In this document: piece by piece, positions 53,363 to 61,238 of the stretch
Layout of the letters: each line of letters opens with the position of its first letter
Numbering within the stretch: the first letter of the stretch is position 1
Assembly (NCBI RefSeq): GCF_010548275.1
Contig: NZ_JAAGLT010000018.1
Span: forward strand, 62,001 to 126,000
Source of the DNA: Streptomyces sp. SID12488
GTDB lineage: Bacteria > Actinomycetota > Actinomycetes > Streptomycetales > Streptomycetaceae
DNA: 64,000 bases
Direction: 5' to 3'
Translations under genes and position numbers: made by a program
Notes under the pieces: model-generated
What the model saw: only the letters and a program-made list of their open reading frames with translations
What the model was told of the DNA's origin: nothing
Database searches by the model: none

Positions 53363-54114
53363 CCCTTGCCGTACGAGTCATCCCCTGCCTGGACGTGGAC
53401 AACGGCCGGGTCGTCAAGGGCGTCAACTTCCAGAACCTCCGCGACGCGGGCGACCCCGTCGAGATGGCCAAGGTGTACGACGCCGAGGGCGCCGACGAAC
53501 TGACGTTCCTGGACATCACCGCCTCCTCGGGCAACCGCGAGACCACCTACGACGTGGTGCGCCGCACCGCCGAGCAGGTGTTCATCCCGCTGACCGTGGG
53601 CGGCGGGGTGCGCGCGGCCGAGGACGTCGACAAGCTGCTGCGCGCCGGCGCCGACAAGGTGGGCGTCAACACGGCCGCCATCGCGCGTCCGGAGCTGATC
53701 CGCGAGATCGCCGAGCGGTTCGGCCGCCAGGTGCTGGTGCTGTCCGTGGACGCCCGCCGCACCGAGGCCGGGTCCTTCGAGGTCACCACCCACGGCGGCC
53801 GTCGCGGCACCGGTATCGACGCGGTCGAGTGGGCGCACCAGGCCGCCGAACTGGGCGCCGGCGAGATCCTGCTCAACTCGATGGACGCGGACGGCACCAA
53901 GGACGGCTACGACATCGAGATGATCGAGGCCGTACGCAAGCATGTGCGCGTGCCGCTGATCGCCAGCGGGGGAGCGGGGCGGCTCGCCGACTTCCCGCCC
54001 GCTGTCGCGGCGGGCGCGGACGCCGTCCTGGCCGCCTCCGTCTTCCACTTCGGGGATCTTCGGATCGGGCAGGTGAAGGGGGCGCTGCGCGCGGCGGGAC
54101 ATCCGGTTCGCTGA
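53359..54114 (+). CDS. hisF: Imidazole glycerol phosphate synthase subunit HisF
   Basis: A 251-residue TIM-barrel cyclase that joins ammonia from HisH to PRFAR, making IGP and AICAR. The catalytic aspartates are in RVIPCLDVDNGRVVKG (Asp12) and LLNSMDADGTKDGYD. Phosphate-binding loops VGGGVRA and ASGGAG are intact. Last gene of the hisD-hisF set; a hairpin-bearing repeat follows. Confidence 0.97.
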   Translation: MTLAVRVIPCLDVDNGRVVKGVNFQNLRDAGDPVEMAKVYDAEGADELTFLDITASSGNRETTYDVVRRTAEQVFIPLTVGGGVRAAEDVDKLLRAGADKVGVNTAAIARPELIREIAERFGRQVLVLSVDARRTEAGSFEVTTHGGRRGTGIDAVEWAHQAAELGAGEILLNSMDADGTKDGYDIEMIEAVRKHVRVPLIASGGAGRLADFPPAVAAGADAVLAASVFHFGDLRIGQVKGALRAAGHPVR

Positions 54115-54120
54115 GTGTTT

Positions 54121-54205
54121 GGCTGCGGGTCGGTGGGGGCTGGTCGCGCCCCGCGGCGGAGCCGCAATTCAAATAAAGCCCCGCGCCCCTGTCGGGGGCG
54201 CGGGG
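54121..54205. repeat. Dispersed palindromic intergenic repeat, copy 2 (after hisF)
   Basis: Carries the shared phrases GGGCTGGTCGCGCC and GCGGCGGAGCCGCA, and ends with an 11-bp hairpin CCCCGCGCCCC / GGGGCGCGGGG (54179-54189 / 54195-54205). It lies between hisF and the convergent TIGR03085 gene, where the hairpin probably ends transcription from both sides. Confidence 0.8.
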
Positions 54206-54215
54206 CGCCCCCGAC

Positions 54216-54851
54216 CTAGATGCCCAGTTGCTTCGACTCGTGCAGCTTGGCGATCGCGTCCTTGTCGCCCTCCAGCTCCACGTCGGCGACCTCCTGGCGG
54301 CCGTACACGAACAGCAGCAGCTCGGAGGGCTCGCCGGTCACCGTGACCACCGGGGTGCCACGGTGGGCGACCGCCGTCTGGCCGTCCGGGCGGCGCAGCA
54401 CCAGGCCCGTCGCCGCGCCCCGGCCCGTCAGACGGGCAGTGCGCTCCAGTCGGGACCACAGGGCGTCCTGGAAGACCGGGTCCAGCTCGCGGGGCGTCCA
54501 GTCGGGCCGCGCCCGGCGGACGTCCTCCGTGTGGACGTAGAACTCGACAGTGTTCGAGGCCTCGTCCACCTGCTTCAGTGAGAACGGCGAGAAACGCGGC
54601 GGGCCGGTACGGATCAGCTGGATCAGCTCCTCGTACGGCTTGTCGGCGAACTCCGCCATCACCCGATCGAGACGGGGGCCGAGCTGCTTGATCAGCAGTC
54701 CGCCGGCGGCGTCCGGGCGGCGCTCGCGCACCACCACGTGAGCGGCGAGATCACGGGTCTGCCAGCCCTCGCACAGGGTCGGCGCGTCGGGACCCTCGGT
54801 CTCCAACAGGTCGGCGAGAAGAAGTCGTTCACGCTTCGCGTAGGTAGACAT
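54216..54851 (-). CDS. TIGR03085 family metal-binding protein (DinB / maleylpyruvate isomerase-like fold)
   Basis: A 211-residue actinobacterial protein. The N-terminal four-helix domain has LLETEGPDAPTLCEGWQTRDLAAHVVVRE, where the histidine in LAAHVV is a likely metal ligand, and a later EFYVHTEDVRRA histidine matches the mycothiol-dependent enzyme pattern. The exact reaction is unknown. TACGCT on the minus strand ends 7 bases before the ATG, so the gene is probably leaderless. Confidence 0.85.
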   Translation of the reverse strand: MSTYAKRERLLLADLLETEGPDAPTLCEGWQTRDLAAHVVVRERRPDAAGGLLIKQLGPRLDRVMAEFADKPYEELIQLIRTGPPRFSPFSLKQVDEASNTVEFYVHTEDVRRARPDWTPRELDPVFQDALWSRLERTARLTGRGAATGLVLRRPDGQTAVAHRGTPVVTVTGEPSELLLFVYGRQEVADVELEGDKDAIAKLHESKQLGI

Positions 54852-54933
54852 GCCAGCAAGCGTACGACTGTCCCCACGGTCCGCCCAATGGACATCCGGG
54901 GGGAGTGTCAGTGGGGCGCGGCACAATGGCCCC

Positions 54934-55359
54934 ATGACCAGCAGCACGCCCCCGCCCAGCAGGACCGGCGGCCCCAGCCCCCTGGCCCCGGAGATCGCCG
55001 CCCGCCTCAAGCGAGGCCCCGACGGGCTCGTCCCCGCCGTCGCCCAGCAGTACGACACCGGTGAGGTGCTCATGCTCGGCTGGATGGACGACGAGGCGCT
55101 GCACCGCACCCTGACCACCGGCCGCTGCACCTACTGGTCGCGCAGCCGTCAGGAGTACTGGGTCAAGGGCGACACCTCCGGACACTTCCAGCACGTGAAG
55201 TCCGTCGCCCTCGACTGCGACGCCGACACCGTGCTCGTCAAGGTCGACCAGGTGGGCGCCGCCTGCCACACCGGCGCGCGGAACTGCTTCGACGCCGACA
55301 TCCTGCTCGACGTGTCGTTCGAGGACGCCGATTCCGGCGTACTCCCCCAAGGTCAGTAA
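54934..55359 (+). CDS. hisI: Phosphoribosyl-AMP cyclohydrolase HisI
   Basis: A 141-residue single-domain enzyme that opens the PR-AMP ring. The motifs YWSRSRQEYWVKGDTSGH, the metal-binding ALDCDADT, and the zinc cysteines in ACHTGARNCF are present. No HisE domain is fused. CACAAT lies 6 bases before the ATG, a possible leaderless start. It is separated from the main his genes by one opposing gene and leads into trpE after 11 bases, so his and trp genes share a transcript here. Confidence 0.94.
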   Translation: MTSSTPPPSRTGGPSPLAPEIAARLKRGPDGLVPAVAQQYDTGEVLMLGWMDDEALHRTLTTGRCTYWSRSRQEYWVKGDTSGHFQHVKSVALDCDADTVLVKVDQVGAACHTGARNCFDADILLDVSFEDADSGVLPQGQ

Positions 55360-55370
55360 GGTCAGCCGCC

Positions 55371-56849
55371 ATGGACCTCGAGACCTTCCGCAAGCTGGCC
55401 ACCGACCGGCGCGTCATCCCCGTCACCCGCAAGCTCCTCGCCGACGGCGACACCCCGGTCGCGCTCTACCGCAAGCTCGCCGCCGAGCGCCCCGGCACCT
55501 TCCTGCTGGAGTCCGCCGAGAACGGTCGGTCCTGGTCCCGCTACTCCTTCGTCGGCGTCCGCTCCGGTGCCACCCTCACGGCCCGCGACGGCGAGGCCCA
55601 CTGGCTCGGCACCCCGCCCGTCGGCGTGCCCACGGACGGGGACCCGCTCGCCGCCCTGCGCGCCACCATCGAGACCCTCCACACCCCGCACCAGGAGGGC
55701 CTGCCGCCCTTCACCGGCGGCATGGTCGGCTACCTCGGGTACGACATCGTGCGCCGCCTGGAGAAGATCGGCCCCGGTGAGCGCGACGACCTCGCGCTGC
55801 CCGAGCTGACCATGCTGCTCACCAGCGACCTGGCCGTCATGGACCACTGGGAGGGCTCGGTCCTGCTGATCGCCAACGCGATCAACGACAACGACCTCGA
55901 CACGGGCGTCGACGAGGCCCATGCCGACGCGGTGGCCCGCCTGGACGCCATGCAGGCCGACCTCTCGCGGGCGGTCTCCCAGCCGCCCGCCGTGCTGCCG
56001 CCCTCCGAACTCCCCGAGTACACGGCCCTGTGGGGCGGCCCCGACTACCAGGTGGCCGTCGAGGACATCAAGGAGCGCATCCGGGCCGGGGAGGCCTTCC
56101 AGGTGGTCCCCTCCCAGCGCTTCGAAACACCGTGCACGGCAAGCGCGCTGGACGTCTACCGGGTGCTGCGCGCCACCAACCCGTCCCCGTACATGTACCT
56201 GTTCCGCTTCGACGGGTTCGACGTCGTCGGATCGTCCCCCGAGGCCCTCGTCAAGGTCGAGGACGGGCGCGCCATGGTCCACCCCATCGCGGGCACCCGG
56301 CACCGCGGGGCGACCCCGCAGGAGGACCAGGCCCTCGCCGAGGAACTGCTGGCCGACCCCAAGGAGCGCGCCGAGCACCTCATGCTCGTCGACCTCGGGC
56401 GCAACGACCTCGGCCGGGTCTGCGAGCCCGGCTCCGTCGAGGTCGTCGACTTCATGTCCGTCGAGCGGTACTCGCACGTCATGCACATCGTCTCGACCGT
56501 CACCGGCCGCGTGGCGCCCGGCCGCACCGCCTTCGACGTCCTGACGGCCTGCTTCCCGGCCGGCACGCTCTCCGGAGCGCCCAAGCCGCGCGCGATGCAG
56601 ATCATCGACGAACTGGAGCCGTCCAGGCGGGGGTTGTACGGCGGTGCCGTCGGCTATCTCGACTTCGCGGGCGACTCCGACACCGCCATCGCCATCCGCA
56701 CGGCCCTCCTGCGCGACGGCACGGCGTACGTCCAGGCGGGCGCCGGCGTCGTCGCCGACTCCGACCCGGTCGCCGAGGACAACGAGTGCCGCAACAAGGC
56801 GGCGGCGGTCCTGCGCGCCGTCCACACCGCGAACCGCCTCGGACAGTAG
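55371..56849 (+). CDS. trpE: Anthranilate synthase component I TrpE
   Basis: A 492-residue chorismate-using enzyme that makes anthranilate with a glutamine amidotransferase partner not encoded in this window. LLESAENGRSWSRYSF is the tryptophan feedback-binding region; the catalytic part has PIAGTRHRG, DLGRNDLGRV, and FPAGTLSGAPK. No Trp-rich leader peptide lies before it; the gap to hisI is only 11 bases, so attenuation of the usual kind is unlikely at this point. Confidence 0.95.
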   Translation: MDLETFRKLATDRRVIPVTRKLLADGDTPVALYRKLAAERPGTFLLESAENGRSWSRYSFVGVRSGATLTARDGEAHWLGTPPVGVPTDGDPLAALRATIETLHTPHQEGLPPFTGGMVGYLGYDIVRRLEKIGPGERDDLALPELTMLLTSDLAVMDHWEGSVLLIANAINDNDLDTGVDEAHADAVARLDAMQADLSRAVSQPPAVLPPSELPEYTALWGGPDYQVAVEDIKERIRAGEAFQVVPSQRFETPCTASALDVYRVLRATNPSPYMYLFRFDGFDVVGSSPEALVKVEDGRAMVHPIAGTRHRGATPQEDQALAEELLADPKERAEHLMLVDLGRNDLGRVCEPGSVEVVDFMSVERYSHVMHIVSTVTGRVAPGRTAFDVLTACFPAGTLSGAPKPRAMQIIDELEPSRRGLYGGAVGYLDFAGDSDTAIAIRTALLRDGTAYVQAGAGVVADSDPVAEDNECRNKAAAVLRAVHTANRLGQ

Positions 56850-56928
56850 GGCGTTTCCCACGAATGGGGCGCTTCTCACGTGAGCCCCGGGTGACGGTTC
56901 GCCCGGGGTTCAGGCGATAGTGGGGTAC

Positions 56929-57567
56929 GTGACTGCCGTACCCGTACCTTCCCCACGTTCCGAAGCCCCCCTTCCCGGCCGGGCCGGGAGGCTCAGCCTC
57001 GCCGTCGCCCTGCTGGCCGGTGCGCTCGGCGCGGCCGTCGCGTTGCTCGCCACCCGACAGCGATGGTCCGAGGGCACCACGACGGTGGCCGGCGGCGCCT
57101 TCCCGCTGACCGCCAGCGGCAGCGACGTCACGGGCGTGCCCGCGGCCCTCGCCATAGTGGGCCTCGCCGCGCTCGTCGCCGTCTTCGCCGTCCGCCGCTC
57201 CGGCCGCCTCCTGGTCGCCGCCCTGCTCGCGCTGTCCGGCGCCGGCACGGTCGCCGCGGCCGTCCTCGGCGCGTCCGACAGCTCCGCGCTCGACGAGAAG
57301 GCCGCGCGGGCCACCGGTGACACCGCCGCCACCGTGAGCACCCTCAGCCACACCGCCTGGCCGTACGCGGCGGCCGTCGGCGGCGCGCTGATCCTCCTCG
57401 CGGGCCTCCTCGCCCTGCGCTACGGCCGCCTGTGGCCCACCATGTCCGGCCGGTACGAGCGAGGCGGCGCCCCGCGTCCGCGCCCCCGCGCGAGGGCCGT
57501 AGACCCCGACCGGCCCGAGGAGATCTGGAAGGCCCTCGACCGGGGCGAGGACCCGACGGGGGCGTAG
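56929..57567 (+). CDS. Trp-region membrane protein (TIGR02234 family)
   Basis: A 212-residue protein with four membrane segments (about residues 22-42, 75-93, 98-118 and 148-168), an extracellular region with RQRWSEGTTTVAGG, and a basic Pro/Arg-rich cytoplasmic tail. It belongs to the actinobacterial family regularly found between trpE and trpC. Function unknown; transport or sensing of an aromatic compound is a guess from context. GATAGT lies 7 bases before the GTG, so it is probably leaderless. Confidence 0.85.
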   Translation: MTAVPVPSPRSEAPLPGRAGRLSLAVALLAGALGAAVALLATRQRWSEGTTTVAGGAFPLTASGSDVTGVPAALAIVGLAALVAVFAVRRSGRLLVAALLALSGAGTVAAAVLGASDSSALDEKAARATGDTAATVSTLSHTAWPYAAAVGGALILLAGLLALRYGRLWPTMSGRYERGGAPRPRPRARAVDPDRPEEIWKALDRGEDPTGA

Positions 57568-57594
57568 CGCTCCGCTGGGAACGGCGTGTGTTGT

Positions 57595-57650
57595 CCGCGG
57601 GTCCGTTGTGGCTGGTCGCGCAGTTCCCCGCGCCCCTTGGGGGCGCTCCG
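57595..57650. repeat. Dispersed palindromic intergenic repeat, copy 3
   Basis: A shorter form of the same family: TGTGGCTGGTCGCGCAG followed by CCCCGCGCCCCTTGG, with the hairpin GCGCCCC / GGGGCGC at 57630-57646. It lies in the 220-base gap between the TIGR02234 gene and the small HGxxPAAW-type gene. Confidence 0.75.
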
Positions 57651-57787
57651 GCCGGAGCGACTCGCTGGGGCGACCCCGGGCGTCCTCCACGCGTGCGCGT
57701 GCGGGACAATGGGCGCCGAGCGTCCGGCTCACCACGTACTGCATTCGACAACTCAGCAACCAGCAACTCAGCAACGAGGAGCAAGTC

Positions 57788-58042
57788 ATGGCGGGCACTA
57801 GCCACGGTCACACTTTGGCCGCCTGGACCGGCGTCACCATCTCCATCATCGGGTTCTGCGTAGCAGGCGCCTTCATGGTGATGGCCGAGCCGCTGGGCTT
57901 CTGGGCCGGCATGGTGCTCTCGGTCCTCGGCGGTGTCGTCGGCTGGATCATGGCCGCGATGGGCCTCGGCAAGCAGAAGCCGACCACCCAGGGCCGCGAG
58001 GGCCACCAGGTCACGCGTGAGCCGGCGGGTGCCGAGAGCTGA
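57788..58042 (+). CDS. Small HGxxPAAW-type membrane protein
   Basis: An 84-residue protein starting MAGTSHGHTLAAWTGVT, the N-terminal motif of a small actinobacterial membrane family (here HGHTLAAW, with Leu for the usual Pro). Two membrane segments (about residues 13-33 and 37-58) and a short charged tail follow. Function unknown. The ATG has GAGGAG 6 bases upstream. It is the second membrane protein between trpE and trpC. Confidence 0.8.
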   Translation: MAGTSHGHTLAAWTGVTISIIGFCVAGAFMVMAEPLGFWAGMVLSVLGGVVGWIMAAMGLGKQKPTTQGREGHQVTREPAGAES

Positions 58043-58072
58043 ACCCCGCAGGGGACCGGTTCTCGGACCGGC

Positions 58073-58106
58073 AGGGGCGGCCCGGCGAAAGCGCCGGGCC
58101 GCCCCT
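58073..58106 (+). terminator. Terminator after the HGxxPAAW gene
   Basis: A perfect 15-bp stem (58073-58087 / 58092-58106) with a 4-base AAAG loop, 30 bases beyond the stop. It separates the upstream trpE-side genes from the DUF2752 and trpC side. Confidence 0.8.
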
Positions 58107-58143
58107 CGCGCGTGTACGCCCCGCAGGGGGCAGAATGCGTGGG

Positions 58144-58584
58144 GTGAACACCGAGCGGGCTCAGCAGGGCGTGTCGTCGGGCGTCGGTGCCGTGGCGGGA
58201 CGGGTGGCCGTGCCCGCCGGGGTGCTCGCGGCCGTGGTCGGGGCCTTCGCCTACGTCGGGACTGTCGACCCCAACCAACCCGGCCACTACCCCGTCTGCC
58301 CGCTGCTGCGGCTGACCGGCGTGTACTGCCCCGGCTGCGGCGGACTGCGCAGCGCCTACGCCTTCGTGCACGGTGACTGGGTGACGGCCCTCGGGGCCAA
58401 CGCGCTCGCCGTGACGGGCTACGTGGCCTTCGCCGTCCTGTGGACCGTCTGGGTGGTTCGCGCGGTGCGCGGACGGCCGATACGGATCGACCTCAACCCG
58501 GTGCAGCTGTGGAGCCTGGGCGCATTGCTGCTGGTCTTCACGGTTGTCCGGAACCTGCCGTTCGGTGGCTGGCTCCATCCTTGA
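58144..58584 (+). CDS. DUF2752 membrane protein
   Basis: A 146-residue protein of the DUF2752 family, defined by the CPLLRLTGVYCPGCGGLRSAY motif (three cysteines in a CPxCG-like arrangement) at an early loop, followed by ALGANALAV and two more membrane segments. It is often encoded near trp genes in actinobacteria. Function unknown; the cysteines could bind metal. I chose the GTG at 58144 because CAGAAT ends 7 bases before it; an ATG at 58135 is possible. Confidence 0.85.
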   Translation: MNTERAQQGVSSGVGAVAGRVAVPAGVLAAVVGAFAYVGTVDPNQPGHYPVCPLLRLTGVYCPGCGGLRSAYAFVHGDWVTALGANALAVTGYVAFAVLWTVWVVRAVRGRPIRIDLNPVQLWSLGALLLVFTVVRNLPFGGWLHP

Positions 58585-58672
58585 TCAAATGATGAATGTC
58601 CAGGTAGTGGGACCGGTGTCAACCGGATGCGAGGGGCTTGCCCTCCTCCGGATACCATCGGAGTGACCTACT

Positions 58673-58721
58673 TTGACAGTTTGTGCAGCTTCAATTGGTG
58701 TGAATGGCTTCAACAGCCAAT
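58673..58721 (+). promoter_or_regulatory. Putative trpC promoter with overlapping inverted repeat
   Basis: TTGACA (58673-58678) is a perfect -35; a weak TGGTGT (58696-58701) follows at 17 bases. An inverted repeat, ATTGGTGT (58694-58701) and ACAGCCAAT (58713-58721), overlaps the -10 and could bind a regulator or form an RNA hairpin. The region is markedly AT-rich for this genome. Confidence 0.45.
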
Positions 58722-58754
58722 CGCCTACCGTCTGGAAGGGGGCCGCTCGCGTGA
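58704..58754 (+). CDS. Possible 16-codon leader ORF before trpC
   Basis: An ATG frame encoding MASTANRLPSGRGPLA whose TGA overlaps the trpC GTG start (GTGA). It contains no Trp codon, so it is not a classical attenuator peptide; it could couple translation to trpC. No Shine-Dalgarno is seen, so expression is doubtful. Confidence 0.2.
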   Translation: MASTANRLPSGRGPLA

Positions 58755-59560
58755 GTGTGCTCGACGAGATCATCGACGGAGTCCGTGCCGACCTCGCGGA
58801 GCGGCAGGCGCGTGTCAGCCTCGACGAGCTCAAGGAGCGCGCGGCGAAGGCTCCCGCCGCCAAGGACGGGGTCGCCGCACTGCGCGGCGACGGCGTCAAG
58901 GTCATCTGCGAGGTCAAGCGGTCCAGCCCCTCCAAGGGCGCCCTCGCGGCGATCGCCGACCCGGCCGGCCTCGCGGCGGACTACGAGGCGGGCGGGGCGG
59001 CCGTCATCTCCGTCCTCACCGAACAGCGCCGCTTCGGCGGCTCACTGGCGGACCTGGAGGCAGTGCGCGCCCGGGTGGACATCCCGGTGCTGCGCAAGGA
59101 CTTCATCGTCACGTCGTACCAGCTGTGGGAGGCGCGGGCGTACGGCGCCGATCTGGCCCTGCTGATCGTCTCCGCCCTCGAGCAGTCCGCCCTGGAGTCC
59201 CTCATCGAGCGCGCCGAGTCGATCGGGCTCACCCCGATCGTCGAGGTGCACGACGAGGACGAGGTCGAGCGGGCGGTGGACGCGGGGGCCCGGATCATCG
59301 GGGTCAACGCGCGCAACCTGAAGACGCTGGAGGTCGACCGCGCCACGTTCGAACGGGTCGCCCCCGAGATCCCCGACAGCATCGTCAAGATCGCCGAGTC
59401 CGGTATCCGCGGCCCGCACGATCTGATCGCGTACGCCAACGCGGGCGCCGACGCGGTGCTGGTCGGCGAGTCCCTCGTCACCGGCCGTGACCCCAAGTCC
59501 GCGGTGTCGGACCTGGTGGCGGCGGGCGAGCACCCGGCGCTGCGGCACGGCCGCGGCTGA
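58751..59560 (+). CDS. trpC: Indole-3-glycerol phosphate synthase TrpC
   Basis: A 269-residue TIM-barrel enzyme that closes the indole ring. The catalytic lysines and glutamates lie in CEVKRSSPSKG, VLRKDFIVTSYQ, and IAESGIRGPHDL. The GTG at 58751 (MSVLDEIIDGVRADL) has GGAAGGGGG 8-18 bases upstream. It is not fused to TrpF, in keeping with PriA supplying that activity. First gene of the trpC-trpM-trpB-trpA set. Confidence 0.96.
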   Translation: MSVLDEIIDGVRADLAERQARVSLDELKERAAKAPAAKDGVAALRGDGVKVICEVKRSSPSKGALAAIADPAGLAADYEAGGAAVISVLTEQRRFGGSLADLEAVRARVDIPVLRKDFIVTSYQLWEARAYGADLALLIVSALEQSALESLIERAESIGLTPIVEVHDEDEVERAVDAGARIIGVNARNLKTLEVDRATFERVAPEIPDSIVKIAESGIRGPHDLIAYANAGADAVLVGESLVTGRDPKSAVSDLVAAGEHPALRHGRG

Positions 59561-59582
59561 TCCCCCGCTAGAGTTGGCCCCG

Positions 59583-59756
59583 ATGACACTCACCCGGACA
59601 CCCATGGACCGGTACGCCCGCCTCGCGCGCGGCTGCCGTCCGCGTGGCTGCCGTGCGCCCGCGAGGCGTGTGCACGGGCGGCGGGTTCGGTATGTCATCG
59701 GGGATGAGCCTGGACAGGTCAACGGGATGCGATGGCCCTGCGGGGCTCAGCAGTAG
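59583..59756 (+). CDS. trpM: TrpM/TrpX-like small protein
   Basis: A 57-residue, strongly basic protein (MTLTRTPMDRYARLARG, with RRVHGRRVRY) between trpC and trpB, exactly where S. coelicolor has trpX/trpM, a small protein reported to affect tryptophan synthesis and differentiation. It starts 22 bases after the trpC stop. Three cysteines occur (GCRPRGC and a C-terminal WPCGAQQ). No membrane segment. The name rests on position, size and my recollection of the sequence type. Confidence 0.7.
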   Translation: MTLTRTPMDRYARLARGCRPRGCRAPARRVHGRRVRYVIGDEPGQVNGMRWPCGAQQ

Positions 59757-59769
59757 GGGTGCGTTTTCG

Positions 59770-59848
59770 GCTGCGGGTTCGTTGTGGCTGGTCGCGCCCA
59801 CGCGGCGGAGCCGCATGCAGATACAGCCCCGCGCCCCTAAGGGGCGCG
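59770..59848 (+). repeat. Dispersed palindromic intergenic repeat, copy 4 (trpM-trpB)
   Basis: Contains TGTGGCTGGTCGCGCC, GCGGCGGAGCCGCA and the hairpin CGCGCCCC / GGGGCGCG (59830-59837 / 59841-59848, loop TAA). It lies inside the trpC-trpM-trpB-trpA set, about 100 bases before trpB, so its hairpin may partly terminate or punctuate the transcript. Confidence 0.8.
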
Positions 59849-59948
59849 TCTTCGGCGCCGGAGTTTCTGAGGCGCCGCCCTGCTCAGCCCTCTCACGCTT
59901 CCCGTGTCCAGATCGAACCCCGGGGCTTCGCCCCTGCGAGGTAGCCGT

Positions 59949-61238
59949 ATGTCCAGCGAGTTCTTCATTCCTGATCCGGCCGGTCAGGTTCCCAACGTCG
60001 ACGGGTACTTCGGTGCCTTTGGTGGCAAGTTCATCCCGGAGGCGCTCGTCGCCGCCGTGGACGAGGTCGCTGTCGAGTACGACAAGGCGAAGTCCGACCC
60101 GGAGTTCGCCCGTGAGCTCGACGATCTGCTCGTCAACTACACCGGGCGGCCCAGCTCCCTCACCGAGGTGCGCCGGTTCGCCGAGCACGCCGGTGGCGCC
60201 CGGGTCTTCCTCAAGCGGGAGGACCTGAACCACACCGGGTCCCACAAGATCAACAACGTGCTCGGGCAGGCTCTCCTCACCAAGAGGATGGGCAAGACCC
60301 GGGTCATCGCCGAGACCGGTGCCGGTCAGCACGGGGTCGCCACCGCGACCGCGTGTGCGCTGTTCGGGCTCGAGTGCACCATCTACATGGGTGAGATCGA
60401 CACCCAGCGCCAGGCCCTCAACGTCGCCCGGATGCGCATGCTCGGCGCCGAGGTCATCGCCGTGAAGTCCGGGTCGCGCACCCTCAAGGACGCCATCAAC
60501 GAGGCGTTCCGCGACTGGGTCGCCAACGTCGACCGCACGCACTACCTGTTCGGGACCGTGGCCGGGCCGCACCCCTTCCCGGCCATGGTGCGCGACTTCC
60601 ACCGGGTGATCGGTGTGGAAGCCCGGCGCCAGATCCTGGAGCAGGCCGGGCGGCTGCCCGACGCCGCCGTCGCCTGTGTCGGCGGCGGATCCAACGCCAT
60701 CGGGCTCTTCCACGCCTTCATCCCCGACGCCGGCGTCCGGCTCATCGGGTGCGAGCCCGGCGGCCACGGTGTCGAGACCGGTGAGCACGCCGCCACCCTC
60801 ACCGCCGGTGAGCCGGGCATCCTGCACGGCTCGCGGTCGTACGTCCTGCAGGACGAGGAGGGGCAGATCACCGAGCCCTACTCCATCTCCGCCGGACTCG
60901 ACTACCCGGGCATCGGACCCGAGCACTCCTACCTCAAGGACACCGGCCGCGCCGAGTACCGCGCGGTCACCGACGACGCCGCCATGCAGGCGCTGCGCCT
61001 GCTGTCCCGTACCGAGGGCATCATCCCGGCCATCGAGAGCGCGCACGCGCTGGCCGGAGCGCTGGAGGTCGGCAAGGAGCTCGGCAAGGACGGGCTGATC
61101 GTCATCAACCTGTCCGGGCGCGGCGACAAGGACATGGACACCGCCGCCCGGTACTTCAACCTGTACGACACCGACACCGATGCCGAGGTCGCCGCGAACG
61201 CGGCCGACACCGCCGAGATCGAGGGGGACGCCAAGTGA
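59949..61238 (+). CDS. trpB: Tryptophan synthase beta subunit TrpB
   Basis: A 429-residue PLP enzyme that joins indole to serine. The PLP lysine is in HTGSHKINNVLGQ, and the substrate motif ETGAGQHGVATA and phosphate loop GGGSNAIG are complete. The ATG at 59949 (GAGGTAG upstream) gives the canonical start MSSEFFIPDPAG. Its stop overlaps the trpA start, matching the 1:1 synthase complex. Confidence 0.97.
   Translation: MSSEFFIPDPAGQVPNVDGYFGAFGGKFIPEALVAAVDEVAVEYDKAKSDPEFARELDDLLVNYTGRPSSLTEVRRFAEHAGGARVFLKREDLNHTGSHKINNVLGQALLTKRMGKTRVIAETGAGQHGVATATACALFGLECTIYMGEIDTQRQALNVARMRMLGAEVIAVKSGSRTLKDAINEAFRDWVANVDRTHYLFGTVAGPHPFPAMVRDFHRVIGVEARRQILEQAGRLPDAAVACVGGGSNAIGLFHAFIPDAGVRLIGCEPGGHGVETGEHAATLTAGEPGILHGSRSYVLQDEEGQITEPYSISAGLDYPGIGPEHSYLKDTGRAEYRAVTDDAAMQALRLLSRTEGIIPAIESAHALAGALEVGKELGKDGLIVINLSGRGDKDMDTAARYFNLYDTDTDAEVAANAADTAEIEGDAK

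Noticed and set aside
55360..55370. A tryptophan attenuator before trpE
   Set aside because: Only 11 bases separate hisI and trpE, with no room for a leader peptide and terminator.
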